A DNA stretch of 64,000 nt from Comamonas granuli NBRC 101663 (lineage in GTDB: Bacteria; Pseudomonadota; Gammaproteobacteria; Burkholderiales; Burkholderiaceae_C), in contig NZ_BBJX01000014.1 in NCBI RefSeq assembly GCF_000739995.1, positions 53,596 through 117,595 on the forward strand. Reading direction: 5' to 3'. The position numbers were made by a program, and so were the translations under genes. The stretch's first letter is position 1; each line of letters begins with the position of its first letter. The notes under the pieces were generated by a model. The model did not search any database. It saw only the letters and a program-made list of their open reading frames with translations, and was not told the origin of the DNA. Shown in pieces: positions 8,112-16,466 of the stretch.

Positions 8112-8190
8112 ATGAGAACTCATCGTTTGCACCGCTCAATGTCGGGGCCTACGATGGCAGCCGTTCGCGCATGGCATGCATTGAATGCAT
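8112..8190. promoter_or_regulatory. Candidate LysR operator sites between gcdR-like gene and gcdH
   Basis: Two perfect dyads lie in the divergent intergenic region. ATGAG-AA-CTCAT is at 8112-8123, and ATGCATT-G-AATGCAT at 8176-8190. The second contains TGCATTGAATGCA, a textbook T-N11-A LysR box, placed 43 nt before the gcdH start. The AT-rich stretch at 8083-8110 is a likely promoter area. Confidence 0.55.
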
Positions 8191-8232
8191 TCCACGCCCT
8201 CTCTTCAACGACCCACCGCACCGGAGACCGCC

Positions 8233-9429
8233 ATGGCCCACGCCGCTTTCCAATGGAATGACCCCTTTCTGCTCGACCAGCAACTCACCGAGGACGAGCG
8301 CGCCATCCGCGACGCGGCCGCGGCCTACTGCCAGGACAAGCTGGCCCCGCGCGTGCTGGAGCAGTTCCGCCACGAGAAGACCGACACGGCCATCTTCCGC
8401 GAGATGGGCGCACTGGGCCTGCTGGGCCCCACCATCCCCGAGCAGTACGGCGGCCCGGGCCTGAACTACGTGGCCTACGGCCTGATCGCGCGCGAGATCG
8501 AGCGCGTGGACTCGGGCTACCGCTCCATGGCCAGCGTGCAGAGCTCGCTGGTGATGGTACCCATCCATGAATTCGGCACCGAGGCGCAGAAGCAGAAGTA
8601 CCTGCCCAAGCTCGCCAGCGGCGAGTGGATCGGCTGCTTCGGCCTGACCGAGCCCGACCACGGCTCCGACCCCGGCAGCATGGCCACGCGCGCCTACAAG
8701 GTCGATGGCGGCTACCGGCTCAAGGGCAGCAAGATGTGGATCACCAACAGCCCCATCGCCGACGTGTTCGTCGTCTGGGCCAAGGAGGTCTCCGCCGGCG
8801 GCGCGGTCGGCCCCATCCGCGGCTTCATTCTGGACAAGGGCATGAAGGGCCTCACCGCCCCCGCCATCCACGGCAAGGTGGGCCTGCGCGCCAGCATCAC
8901 GGGCGAGATCGTCATGGACGACGTGTTCGTGCCCGAGGAGAACGCCTTCCCCGACATCCAGGGCCTCAAGGGCCCCTTCACCTGCCTCAACAGCGCGCGC
9001 TACGGCATCGCCTGGGGCGCTTTGGGCGCCGCCGAGTTCTGCTGGCACACCGCGCGCCAGTACACGCTGGACCGCAAGCAGTTCGGCCGCCCGCTCGCCG
9101 CCAACCAGCTCATCCAGAAGAAGCTGGCCGACATGCAGACCGAGATCGCCATCGGCCTGCAGGCCTGCCTGCAGTTCGGCCGCATGAAGGATGCCGGCAC
9201 CGCCAGCGTGGAGGGCACCTCCATCATCAAGCGCAACAGCTGCGGCAAGGCGCTGGACATCGCCCGCGTGGCGCGCGACATGATGGGCGGCAATGGCATC
9301 AGCGACGAGTTCGGCGTGGCGCGCCACCTGGTGAACCTCGAGGTGGTGAACACCTACGAGGGCACGCACGACGTGCACGCGCTCATCCTGGGCCGCGCGC
9401 AGACGGGCATTGCAGCGTTTGCCAACTGA
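8233..9429 (+). CDS. gcdH: Glutaryl-CoA dehydrogenase
   Basis: The 398-residue acyl-CoA dehydrogenase converts glutaryl-CoA to crotonyl-CoA and CO2 in lysine, tryptophan and glutarate catabolism. Diagnostic features are [14 protein letters not shown] (FAD/substrate loop), [19 protein letters not shown], the arginine-rich GSGYRSM region used for substrate carboxylate recognition, and the catalytic glutamate in NTYEGTHD at about residue 376. The start at 8233 gives [18 protein letters not shown], the usual family N-terminus. A longer in-frame start at 8185 lies inside the operator and is unlikely. The CoA-transferase gene follows. Confidence 0.95.
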   Translation: MAHAAFQWNDPFLLDQQLTEDERAIRDAAAAYCQDKLAPRVLEQFRHEKTDTAIFREMGALGLLGPTIPEQYGGPGLNYVAYGLIAREIERVDSGYRSMASVQSSLVMVPIHEFGTEAQKQKYLPKLASGEWIGCFGLTEPDHGSDPGSMATRAYKVDGGYRLKGSKMWITNSPIADVFVVWAKEVSAGGAVGPIRGFILDKGMKGLTAPAIHGKVGLRASITGEIVMDDVFVPEENAFPDIQGLKGPFTCLNSARYGIAWGALGAAEFCWHTARQYTLDRKQFGRPLAANQLIQKKLADMQTEIAIGLQACLQFGRMKDAGTASVEGTSIIKRNSCGKALDIARVARDMMGGNGISDEFGVARHLVNLEVVNTYEGTHDVHALILGRAQTGIAAFAN

Positions 9430-9434
9430 GACGC

Positions 9435-9540
9435 GCTCCTGAAACAGGAGCTGTTCGCGCCGCATGTGAGTCATTTCAATATGAAAACCCATTGAAACAG
9501 CCACACAGTAAGCGCGAGCAGCTATTCAAAGCATAGCAAT
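9435..9540. repeat. Hairpin and repeat-family copy 2 (minus orientation) after gcdH
   Basis: GCTCCTG-AAA-CAGGAGC (9435-9451) is a perfect 7-bp stem without a T tract. Further on, the complement of 9507-9526 reads AATAGCTGCTCGCGCTTACT, the left half of the dispersed palindromic repeat. Together they fill the 124-bp gap between gcdH and the CoA-transferase gene. Confidence 0.55.
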
Positions 9541-9553
9541 CCACCCTTTCGAC

Positions 9554-10810
9554 ATGACCGCATCCCCCACCCCAGGCGCCCTGGCCGGCATCCGGGTTCT
9601 CGACCTCTCGCGCGTGCTCGCCGGCCCCTGGTGCACGCAGATCCTGGCCGACCTGGGGGCCGACGTGGTCAAGGTCGAGCGCCCCGGCGCGGGCGACGAC
9701 ACGCGCCACTGGGGCCCGCCCTTCCTGAAGGACGCCGAGGGCCGCGACACCCCCCAGGCGAGCTATTTCACGGCCTGCAACCGCAACAAGCGCTCGGTCA
9801 CCATCGACATGGCCACGCCCGAGGGGCAGCAGCTCATCCGCCAGATGGCGCAGCAGGCCGACGTGCTGGTGGAGAACTTCAAGGTCGGTGGCCTGGCGCG
9901 CTACGGGTTGGACTACGCCAGCCTGCGCGAGGTCAACCCGCGCCTGATCTACTGCTCCGTCACCGGCTTCGGCCAGGACGGGCCCTACGCCGAGCGCGCC
10001 GGCTACGACCTGATGATCCAGGCCATGACGGGCATGATGAGCATCACCGGCCGCGCCGACGGCGAGCCCGGCGGCGGCCCGCTGCGCGTGGGCGTGGCCG
10101 TGGTGGACGTCTTCACCGGCCTGTACGCCAGCAACGCCATCCTGGCCGCGCTGCACGCACGCGACAACGCGGCCACGGGCACGGGCCTGGGCCAGCACAT
10201 CGACATGGCCCTGCTCGACGTGGGCATGGCCGTGCTCGCCAACCAGGCCGCCGGTTTTCTGGCCACGGGTCAGGCACCCGGCCGCCAGGGCAACACGCAC
10301 CCCAGCCTGGCGCCCTACCAGGACTTTCCCACGCAGGACGGCAGCATGCTGCTGGCCATAGGCAACGATGGGCAGTTCCAGCGCTTTTGCGCCGCCGCGG
10401 GCCAGCCGCAGTGGGCCGCGGACGCGCGCTTTGCCACCAACACCCTGCGCGTGCAGCACCGCGCGGTGCTGATCCCGGCCATGGAGCAGGTCACGCGCAC
10501 GCGCACCACCGCCGACTGGATCGCCCTGCTCGAAGACAAGGCCGTGCCCTGCGGCCCCATCAACACCATCGCCCAGGCCTTCGACGACCCCCAGGTGCGC
10601 GCCCGCGGCCTGCGCATGGACCTGCCGCGCCAGGCGGGCGACGGCGTGGCGCAGGTGGCCACCGTGGCCAGCCCGCTGCGCCTCTCGGCCACCCCGCCCG
10701 TGCTGCGCCACGCACCGCCCGCGCTGGGCCAGCACACGGCCGAGGTGCTGCGCGAGCTGGGGCTGGACGCCGAGCGCATCGCCCAGTTGCAGGCGCAGGG
10801 CGTGGTGTGA
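9554..10810 (+). CDS. Family III CoA-transferase (CaiB/BaiF), likely glutarate CoA-transferase
   Basis: The 418-residue protein starts GIRVLDLSRVLAGPWCTQILADLGADVVKVE, the standard family III N-terminus. It continues with NRNKRSVTIDMATPEG, LVENFKVGGL and QHIDMALLDV, where D217 is the probable catalytic aspartate. Family III enzymes swap CoA between acids. The position after gcdH and the resemblance to the human SUGCT type suggest that it activates glutarate using succinyl-CoA or a related donor. A long antisense frame covers the gene but shows only GC-driven composition. Substrate is inferred from context. Confidence 0.9.
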   Translation: MTASPTPGALAGIRVLDLSRVLAGPWCTQILADLGADVVKVERPGAGDDTRHWGPPFLKDAEGRDTPQASYFTACNRNKRSVTIDMATPEGQQLIRQMAQQADVLVENFKVGGLARYGLDYASLREVNPRLIYCSVTGFGQDGPYAERAGYDLMIQAMTGMMSITGRADGEPGGGPLRVGVAVVDVFTGLYASNAILAALHARDNAATGTGLGQHIDMALLDVGMAVLANQAAGFLATGQAPGRQGNTHPSLAPYQDFPTQDGSMLLAIGNDGQFQRFCAAAGQPQWAADARFATNTLRVQHRAVLIPAMEQVTRTRTTADWIALLEDKAVPCGPINTIAQAFDDPQVRARGLRMDLPRQAGDGVAQVATVASPLRLSATPPVLRHAPPALGQHTAEVLRELGLDAERIAQLQAQGVV

Positions 10811-10847
10811 TGAAGGCCCGCCGGGCGGGCGGCGCGGCGTTGGCCAT

Positions 10848-10883
10848 CAACAATTTGTTGTTATATTGGAATAATAAAATAAT
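10848..10883 (+). promoter_or_regulatory. Candidate promoter and palindrome before the NTF2-like gene
   Basis: CAACAA-T-TTGTTG (10848-10860) is a perfect 13-bp dyad. Its right arm TTGTTG could act as a -35, with AATAAT at 10878-10883 as -10 after a 17-bp spacer. The strongly AT-rich stretch contrasts with the GC-rich surroundings and precedes the NTF2-like/LysR pair by 54 nt. Confidence 0.5.
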
Positions 10884-10936
10884 TTACTGATGGCAAGCCA
10901 CTCCCTAGAGTCGCGGCTTTTCACAGGAGCCTTGCC

Positions 10937-11365
10937 ATGACCCACCCCGCCCCCGCCCTCCACCCCATCGACCACGTGCTGTCCGCCTTTGCCCAGGGCG
11001 ACGTGCCGCGGCTGCTCGCGCTCATCGCCGACGACGTGGATTTCCGCATCGACCACTACCGCGACGCCGTCGACGTTGCCTGGCAGCAGGCGCAGGGCAA
11101 GGCCGGCGTGCTGGCGGTGCTGCAGCGCCTGGCGGCCGAGATTTTTCCGCAGGGCACGCAGATCCTGCGCACGCACAGCCAGGCGCTGGGCGGCGGCTGG
11201 GTGCTCACGCAGTTCCACCAGCGCTTTCACTACGGCGTGCTGCAGCGCGCCGTGGAGAGCCAGACCTGGATCGTGAGCCATTCGCGGGACGGCCTGCTGG
11301 ACTACTTCCGCGAGACCGTGGCCACCATCACCCCCCTCGCCGCCGAGCCCGCGGGCGCGGCCTGA
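10937..11365 (+). CDS. NTF2-like (SnoaL-type) protein of unknown substrate
   Basis: This 142-residue protein has the cone-shaped NTF2-like layout: helix LHPIDHVLSAFAQGDVPRLLALIADDVDFRI, a middle strand with FPQGTQILRTHSQALGGGWVLTQFHQRFHY, and a terminal strand ESQTWIVSHSRDGLLDYFRE. The fold serves many small enzymes and binding proteins, so no reaction can be assigned. The LysR gene follows 11 nt after the stop on the same strand. It is therefore probably the regulator's co-transcribed partner. It is not clearly part of the glutarate operon because a separate AT-rich promoter region precedes it. Confidence 0.8.
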   Translation: MTHPAPALHPIDHVLSAFAQGDVPRLLALIADDVDFRIDHYRDAVDVAWQQAQGKAGVLAVLQRLAAEIFPQGTQILRTHSQALGGGWVLTQFHQRFHYGVLQRAVESQTWIVSHSRDGLLDYFRETVATITPLAAEPAGAA

Positions 11366-11376
11366 AAGCTCCCGCC

Positions 11377-12240
11377 ATGCTGTTCGACCTGCGCGCCCTG
11401 GGCTACTTCGTCGCCGCCTTCGAGGAGCGGTCCGTCACGGCGGCAGCGCGCCGCTGCTTCGTGGCCCAGCCCTCGATCAGCATGGCCATCAAGGGGCTGG
11501 AGGAAGCCCTGGGCACGGTGCTGTTCGAGCGCAGCCGCAGCGGCCTGGCGCCCACGCCCGCAGGCGAGCGCCTGTACCCGCGCGCCTGCAGCCTGCTGGC
11601 CCAGTCCACGGCCATGGTGCGCGATTTCCGCGACAGCCCGCGCACCACCCTGGGCCTGTACTTGCAGGACGACGTGCTGGTGCAGACCGCGGCCCCGCTG
11701 CTCGCGCAGATCGACCAGCACCTGCCCGGCGCCGTCCTGCGGATCACGGCCTCGCTGGACGAGGCGCAACTGGGCCTGGTCGCCGAGGGCTGCCAGCGCG
11801 CCGGCGACGCCTTCGTGCCGCTGTGGCGCGAGCCCTATGTGATGCTCGTCCCCGAATCGCACCCGCTGCGCTTTCGCAAAGGCTTTGCCCTGGACGACCT
11901 GCAGGGTATGCCCTTGATCGAGCGGCCCTATTGCCCGCAACAGCAGTCGTTCGCACGGCTGCTGGCCGAGCGCGGCGTGGTGCCGGACGTGCGCGCCAGC
12001 GCGGCCCGCGAGGAGCTCCTGCTGCACATGGTGGAGCTGGGGCTGGGCCTGGCCATCGTTCCGGCCTCGCACGCGCAGCATGCGCGCCGCGCGGTGGTGC
12101 GCCCGCTGGAGGCGGGCACCGTCAGCTTCGAGCGCCATCTGGGCCTGGCCTGCGCTGCGCACGACGGCCCCACCCGCGCCATGCTGGAGCCGCTGGCCGC
12201 GGGCCTGCGGGCACGGCAGCCGCAGGCCCAGGCCGCCTGA
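11377..12240 (+). CDS. LysR-family transcriptional regulator
   Basis: The 287-residue regulator has the DNA-binding helix-turn-helix in [39 protein letters not shown] (residues 7-45, two contiguous helices) and a standard type-2 periplasmic-binding-like effector domain, including the [14 protein letters not shown] end segment. It lies 11 nt after the NTF2-like gene and 46 nt before a glutathione S-transferase gene on the same strand. LysR regulators are more often divergent from their targets, so which neighbour it controls is unclear. Confidence 0.9.
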   Translation: MLFDLRALGYFVAAFEERSVTAAARRCFVAQPSISMAIKGLEEALGTVLFERSRSGLAPTPAGERLYPRACSLLAQSTAMVRDFRDSPRTTLGLYLQDDVLVQTAAPLLAQIDQHLPGAVLRITASLDEAQLGLVAEGCQRAGDAFVPLWREPYVMLVPESHPLRFRKGFALDDLQGMPLIERPYCPQQQSFARLLAERGVVPDVRASAAREELLLHMVELGLGLAIVPASHAQHARRAVVRPLEAGTVSFERHLGLACAAHDGPTRAMLEPLAAGLRARQPQAQAA

Positions 12241-12286
12241 ACCCGGGCGACAGCAGGCCTGCGCCGCGCTGCGCATAATGGCCCGC

Positions 12287-12997
12287 ATGATCGACCTCTA
12301 CACCGCCGCCACGCCCAACGGGCACAAGGTCTCCATCGCGCTGGAGGAACTGGGCCTGCCCTACGAGATGCATGTGCTGGACCTCGCGCGCGGGGTGCAG
12401 AAGGAACCCTGGTTCCTGGCCCTCAACCCCAACGGACGCATTCCCGCCATCGTGGACCGTGACGCCGAGGACTTCGCGGTGTTCGAGTCCGGCGCCATCC
12501 TGCTGTACCTGGCCGAGAAGACCGGGCGCCTCCTGCCCCAGGACGCCAAGGGCCGCTCGCGCGTGGTGCAGTGGCTCATGTTCCAGATGGGCGGCATCGG
12601 CCCCATGATGGGCCAGGCCAACGTGTTCTTCCGCTACTTCCCCGAGAAGATCCAGCCCGCCATCGACCGCTACCAGGGCGAATGCAAGCGCCTGTTCCGC
12701 GTGCTCGACACCCACCTGCAGCAGCACGAATACCTGGCGGGCGACTATTCCATCGCCGACATCGCCCACTGGGCCTGGGTGCGCACGCACCGCTGGTCGG
12801 GCGTGCCGATCGACGACCTGCCCCACCTGCAGCGCTGGGTGGAGGCCATCCGTGCACGCCCTGCCGTGCAACAAGGCATCCTCATGCCGCCCTCGATGCG
12901 TGAAAACGGCCCTGACCGGGAAGAAAAGGAACGCCAGTTCGCCGAGGAAGCGCGCAAGATGGTGAAGATGGGCCAGTCGCGCCAGTCCGGCGTCTGA
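12287..12997 (+). CDS. Glutathione S-transferase, nu class (YfcG/YghU-like)
   Basis: The 236-residue protein matches the nu-class pattern. The thioredoxin-fold N-terminus has [19 protein letters not shown] with the Thr-Pro-Asn active-site turn, then [11 protein letters not shown] (cis-proline) and [15 protein letters not shown]. The all-helical half contains [20 protein letters not shown]. coli YfcG and YghU reduce disulfide bonds and peroxides with glutathione. ATG 12287 is preferred over ATG 12278 because [12 protein letters not shown] is the usual start. A second, unrelated GST gene follows 28 nt downstream. Confidence 0.92.
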   Translation: MIDLYTAATPNGHKVSIALEELGLPYEMHVLDLARGVQKEPWFLALNPNGRIPAIVDRDAEDFAVFESGAILLYLAEKTGRLLPQDAKGRSRVVQWLMFQMGGIGPMMGQANVFFRYFPEKIQPAIDRYQGECKRLFRVLDTHLQQHEYLAGDYSIADIAHWAWVRTHRWSGVPIDDLPHLQRWVEAIRARPAVQQGILMPPSMRENGPDREEKERQFAEEARKMVKMGQSRQSGV

Positions 12998-13025
12998 ACA
13001 CCGCAAGCACCACGGAGACCCGACC

Positions 13026-13649
13026 ATGCAGCTCTACACCGCCCCGCGCGCCCCCAACCCGCGCCGCGTGACCATGTTCATGGCCGAGAAAGGCATCAGC
13101 GGCGTGACGCTGGTGCCCATCGACCTCAATGCGCAGGAGCACAAGGCCGCGGCCTTCCGCGCCAAAAGCCCGCTGGCCACGGTGCCGGCGCTGGAGCTCG
13201 ATGACGGGCGCATGCTCACCGAGACGCGCGCCATCTGCACCTACCTCGAAGGGCTGCACCCCGAGCCCAACCTCATGGGCCAGGACTTTGAGGAGCGCGC
13301 CTTCATCGAGATGGCCGACCGGCGCGTGGAGTGGTACCTGCTGGCGCGCATCGGGCACTGCATACGCCACACCCACCCCGGTCTGGCCGTGCTGGAGCAA
13401 CCGCAATTTCCGCAGTACGGCGAAAGCGAGGGCCGCAAGATGCGCGAGACCGCCCGCTGGCTGGACGCCACGCTGGCGCAGCAGCCCTTCGTGGCGGGCG
13501 CACGCCTGACCATTGCCGACATCACCGCGTTCTGCGCGCTGGAGTTCGCGCGCGGCCTCATGAAGTTCCAGCCCGGCGCCGAGGACATGCCCCACCTGCA
13601 GGCCTGGCGCGACCGCATGGCCGAACGGCCCAGCGCGCGGGCCTTCTGA
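13026..13649 (+). CDS. Glutathione S-transferase family protein
   Basis: The 207-residue protein begins MQLYTAPRAPNPRRVTMFMAEKG, a thioredoxin-fold start with a Pro-Asn-Pro-Arg turn. It has SPLATVPALELDDGRMLTETRAI (cis-Pro and the Glu-Thr/Ser glutathione-binding dipeptide), and a C-terminal helical half with RLTIADITAFCALEFAR. The active site differs from the preceding nu-class enzyme, so this is a second GST type and not a duplication. The substrate is unknown. It is probably co-transcribed with the upstream GST. Confidence 0.9.
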   Translation: MQLYTAPRAPNPRRVTMFMAEKGISGVTLVPIDLNAQEHKAAAFRAKSPLATVPALELDDGRMLTETRAICTYLEGLHPEPNLMGQDFEERAFIEMADRRVEWYLLARIGHCIRHTHPGLAVLEQPQFPQYGESEGRKMRETARWLDATLAQQPFVAGARLTIADITAFCALEFARGLMKFQPGAEDMPHLQAWRDRMAERPSARAF

Positions 13650-13782
13650 CCCGAGCCCCGGCAGCCACAGCGGCCGCCTGGCGCGCCGCTCTACGGGTAT
13701 TGCCTGAACGAATGCCAAACCCAAGGCATGATTTCGCTTCTAGAATTTGAACCGGCGCATCCCGTGCCATCCAGAGAACCCC

Positions 13783-14745
13783 ATGAAGTCCGTGCAAAAA
13801 GACATCGACGAGCGCACCAACCTTACCGGCTCCAATAAGTTCGAGTTGCTGCTGTTTCGCCTCGGGGCGGACGAAGCGCTGGGCCAGTCGGAGCTGTTCG
13901 GCATCAACGTGTTCAAGATCCGCGAGATCGTGGCCATGCCCGCCATCACGCCCATCGTGGGCGCCACGGCGCACTCGCTGGGGGTGGTGAACCTGCGCGG
14001 CCAGGTGATCCCGGTGCTCGACCTGCCCTCCATCGTGGGCTGCAAGCCCAAGACCGGGCTCAACATCATGCTCGTGACCGAGTTTGCGCGCACCACGCAG
14101 GCCTTTGCCGTGGAGTCGGTCGAGGACATCGTGCGCCTGGACTGGAACCAGGTCATCTCGGCCGAATCCAGCGGCGCGGGGCACAACCTCGTCACCAGCA
14201 TCGCGCGCCTGGACGGCAACACCGACGGCACGCGCCTGGCCCAGGTGCTGGACGTGGAAGCCATTCTGCAAATGGTCGCGCCGGCGGACGAGAAGCACCA
14301 GGTCGATCCGCAGAAGGTGGGCGCCAAACTCCAGCTCAAGCCCGGCACCATCATCCTCGCGGCCGACGACTCCTTCGTCGCGCGCTCGCTGATCGAGCAG
14401 GAGCTCAAGGTGCTGCAAGCCCCGTTCGAGATGGTCAAGTCAGGCAAGGAGGCCTGGGACCGCCTGATCGCCCTGGCCCATGCCGCCGAGGCCGAGGGTA
14501 AGACCATCCTGGACAAGGTGAGCCTGGTGCTCACCGACCTGGAAATGCCCGAGATGGACGGCTTCACGCTCACGCGCAACATCAAGCAGGACGCGCGCCT
14601 CTCGGCCCTGCCCGTGGTCATCCACTCCTCGCTTTCGGGCTCGGCCAACGAGGACCATGTGCGCAGCGTGGGCGCCAACGGCTACGTGGCCAAGTTCGAG
14701 GCCGAGGAGCTGGCCACCACGATCCGCCAGGTCCTGCCGCGCTGA
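13783..14745 (+). CDS. cheV: Chemotaxis protein CheV (CheW-receiver fusion)
   Basis: The 320-residue protein joins a CheW-like adaptor domain (residues 1-170, including VFKIREIVAMPAITPIVGA and GVVNLRGQVIPVLDL) to a response-regulator receiver domain (about 195-320). The phospho-acceptor is D252 in LVLTDLEMPEMDGF. CheV couples chemoreceptors to CheA and is tuned by phosphorylation. The start at 13783 (MKSVQKDIDERTNLTG) is the family start; an earlier in-frame ATG at 13747 has no better ribosome site. No other che genes are adjacent. Confidence 0.93.
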   Translation: MKSVQKDIDERTNLTGSNKFELLLFRLGADEALGQSELFGINVFKIREIVAMPAITPIVGATAHSLGVVNLRGQVIPVLDLPSIVGCKPKTGLNIMLVTEFARTTQAFAVESVEDIVRLDWNQVISAESSGAGHNLVTSIARLDGNTDGTRLAQVLDVEAILQMVAPADEKHQVDPQKVGAKLQLKPGTIILAADDSFVARSLIEQELKVLQAPFEMVKSGKEAWDRLIALAHAAEAEGKTILDKVSLVLTDLEMPEMDGFTLTRNIKQDARLSALPVVIHSSLSGSANEDHVRSVGANGYVAKFEAEELATTIRQVLPR

Positions 14746-14818
14746 CGGCTGCACCGTCCCGCCTCTGGCCTCCCCCGCGCTCCCGCTGCTGCGGGAGCAC
14801 ATTGCGCACGGCACTGCC

Positions 14819-15292
14819 ATGGACTCCCTTCTCGCCCTCTTTCCCCACGGCTGGCAGCACTACCTGCTCGGCGGCCTGCTCATCGGCACGGGCGTGGCCC
14901 TGCTGTTCGTGCTCACCGGCCTCATTGGCGGCATGAGCACGGTGTTTTCGTCCACCTGGTCCTACCTGGTGCAGCGCCCTTTCTTCCAGCAGGAGCGCTT
15001 CACCGGCAGCCGCGCCTGGCGCCTGGTCTATGCCCTGGGCCTGGTGCTGGGCGCCCTGGCCTGGACGTTGTGGTTTGCCGGCGCCCCGGCAGCCCCCACC
15101 AGCCTGCCGGTCTGGCAACTGCTGCTGGGGGGCTTTCTCGTCGGCTATGGGGCGCGGCTGGGCAATGGCTGCACCTCGGGGCACGGCATCTGCGGGCTGG
15201 GCTCGCTGCAGTGGCCGTCGCTGCTGGCGGTGCTCACCTTCATGGCCACGGCGTTCGCCACGGCCAACCTCATGGCCTGGGTGCTGGCATGA
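14819..15292 (+). CDS. YeeE/YedE-family (PmpA-like) membrane protein, N-half
   Basis: The 157-residue inner-membrane protein has about four transmembrane segments and the family signature NGCTSGHGICGLG, whose cysteine is used for thiosulfate or sulfur-compound transport in YeeE proteins. Its stop overlaps the start of the next gene by ATGA. The pair corresponds to the two halves of full-length YeeE, as in PmpA/PmpB. A sulfur substrate is inferred from the family. Confidence 0.9.
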   Translation: MDSLLALFPHGWQHYLLGGLLIGTGVALLFVLTGLIGGMSTVFSSTWSYLVQRPFFQQERFTGSRAWRLVYALGLVLGALAWTLWFAGAPAAPTSLPVWQLLLGGFLVGYGARLGNGCTSGHGICGLGSLQWPSLLAVLTFMATAFATANLMAWVLA

Positions 15293-15699
15293 GCGCGGGC
15301 CGCTTTGTCGCCGTGCTGCTGTGCGGCGCCCTGTTCGGCTTCGGCCTGGCGCTCTCGACCATGGTGCGGCCCGAGATCGTGCTGGGCTTTCTGCGCTTTC
15401 AGGACTATGGGCTGATGCTGGTGATGGGCGGTGCCGTGGCGGTCACGCTCGTCGCCTACCGCTGGGCGCCGCGCCTGCTCACGCGCCCGGTGCTGGGCGG
15501 CAGCTTTCACACCCACCCCAGCGCCTGGAACCGCGACACCGCCCTGGGTGCAGCGCTGTTCGGCGTGGGCTGGGGCCTGTGCGGGGTGTGCCCGGGGCCG
15601 GCCATCGCCAACCTGGGCACGGGCAACTGGACGCTGCTGTGGGCGCTGGGCGGCATGGCCCTGGGCGCCCTGGCACAGGGCTGGCGCCGCCAGCCGTGA
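15289..15699 (+). CDS. YeeE/YedE-family (PmpB-like) membrane protein, C-half
   Basis: The 136-residue membrane protein begins inside the stop of the upstream half (ATGA overlap at 15289-15292). It carries the second conserved cysteine motif, CGVCPGPAIANLG, the counterpart of NGCTSGHG in the first half. GALFGFGLALSTMVRPEIVLGFL is the first membrane segment. The two proteins should form a heteromeric channel for a reduced sulfur compound. Confidence 0.9.
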   Translation: MSAGRFVAVLLCGALFGFGLALSTMVRPEIVLGFLRFQDYGLMLVMGGAVAVTLVAYRWAPRLLTRPVLGGSFHTHPSAWNRDTALGAALFGVGWGLCGVCPGPAIANLGTGNWTLLWALGGMALGALAQGWRRQP

Positions 15700-15713
15700 C
15701 GCTGTAGGGGCGC

Positions 15714-16022
15714 TCAGGCCAGAGTGTCCACGGCACTGCCGGGCTGGCGCGCCGTGGATGCAGCGAACAGACTGGGCCGCAAGCGCGCTTCGAGTGCCGT
15801 CAGCGCGCTGCGTGCGCCGTCCGAGCGGCGATCGGCGGCACCGGCCTCGCGGGCCAGGCCGTCGGCCCGTGCTTGTTCCTGGTCTGCGCGGCGCTGCGCC
15901 TGGTCCGCACGGCGCTCCAGCGCCTGCGCCTGACGCTGCGCCTGATCGGCGGCGCGCCGCGCGGCCTCGAGCTGCGGCGGCGTGCGCAGTGCCGAGGCGC
16001 TGACCGCCAGGGGTTGCAGCAT
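15714..16022 (-). CDS. Alanine/arginine-rich coiled-coil protein, unknown (102 aa)
   Basis: The protein is dominated by a heptad-like run rich in Ala, Arg, Glu and Gln (residues about 20-75; for example AQALERRADQAQRRADQEQA), then a short hydrophobic tail ending GSAVDTLA. ATG 16022 is chosen over 16028 because the GGGGAGG site sits at a good 8-nt spacing only for the former. It lies 15 nt after the stop of the next small gene, whose end overlaps this ribosome site, so the two are co-translated. The composition is biased, so part of the openness could be GC-driven. Function unknown. Confidence 0.6.
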   Translation of the reverse strand: MLQPLAVSASALRTPPQLEAARRAADQAQRQAQALERRADQAQRRADQEQARADGLAREAGAADRRSDGARSALTALEARLRPSLFAASTARQPGSAVDTLA

Positions 16023-16037
16023 GGCCATGCCCTCCCC

Positions 16038-16310
16038 TTACTCCGACAGGTAAGCGCGGCGCACCTGGGCGTTGAGCTGCGCCATGGCTTCGGTGCCCGC
16101 CTGTTCCTGCTCGCGCGCGTCTGCGGCCTGCGGTGCGCGTGCCAGGGCCTGGGCGCGCGCACTCAGAGTGACGGTGGTCGCGCTGCTGTCGGGCTCGTTG
16201 CCGGCGTCGCTGTCTTCCTCTGCGCCGCGGCGATAGGCCGCTGCGGCGGACGACGATGGCGGGGCCGCCACGCGCTGGGCCTCCTGCGGATTGCGTGCTA
16301 TGGCTTCCAT
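16038..16310 (-). CDS. Small disordered protein with VTLSARAQ motif, unknown (90 aa)
   Basis: The start at 16310 (MEAIARNPQEAQRVAAPPSS) has GAGG six nt upstream. The sequence is Ala/Gln/Arg-rich with a central acidic stretch (AEEDSDAGNEPDSS), then TTVTLSARAQALARA and a charged tail. A short VTLS-type motif of this kind recurs in small uncharacterised proteobacterial proteins, but I do not know its role. It forms a two-gene operon with the coiled-coil gene at 15714-16022. Confidence 0.6.
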   Translation of the reverse strand: MEAIARNPQEAQRVAAPPSSSAAAAYRRGAEEDSDAGNEPDSSATTVTLSARAQALARAPQAADAREQEQAGTEAMAQLNAQVRRAYLSE

Positions 16311-16409
16311 GGCTTGCCTCTCATGCACTGGGGGGACAGGGCGCATGGTCCCGCAATCGGCTGCAAAAGTAAAGCCTGGCCCGCGGCACGCGCAGCCGCG
16401 GCTTGCCGT

Positions 16410-16450
16410 TAGCTATCTTTTTTGTAGCTCTTTGCGCTTGTTTCGTCGGA
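16410..16450 (+). repeat. AGCTG...GCGCTT intergenic repeat, copy 3 (5' half)
   Basis: A T-rich run followed by TGTAGCTCTTTGCGCTTG (16423-16440) matches the left half of the dispersed repeat. It sits 3' of the patatin gene, in opposite orientation to that gene. Confidence 0.6.
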
Positions 16451-16466
16451 CCTCAAGGCCAAGAAC

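Noticed and set aside
12287..13649. Tandem duplication of glutathione S-transferases
   Set aside because: The two proteins differ in active-site motif and class (nu-class versus another type), so they are not recent duplicates.
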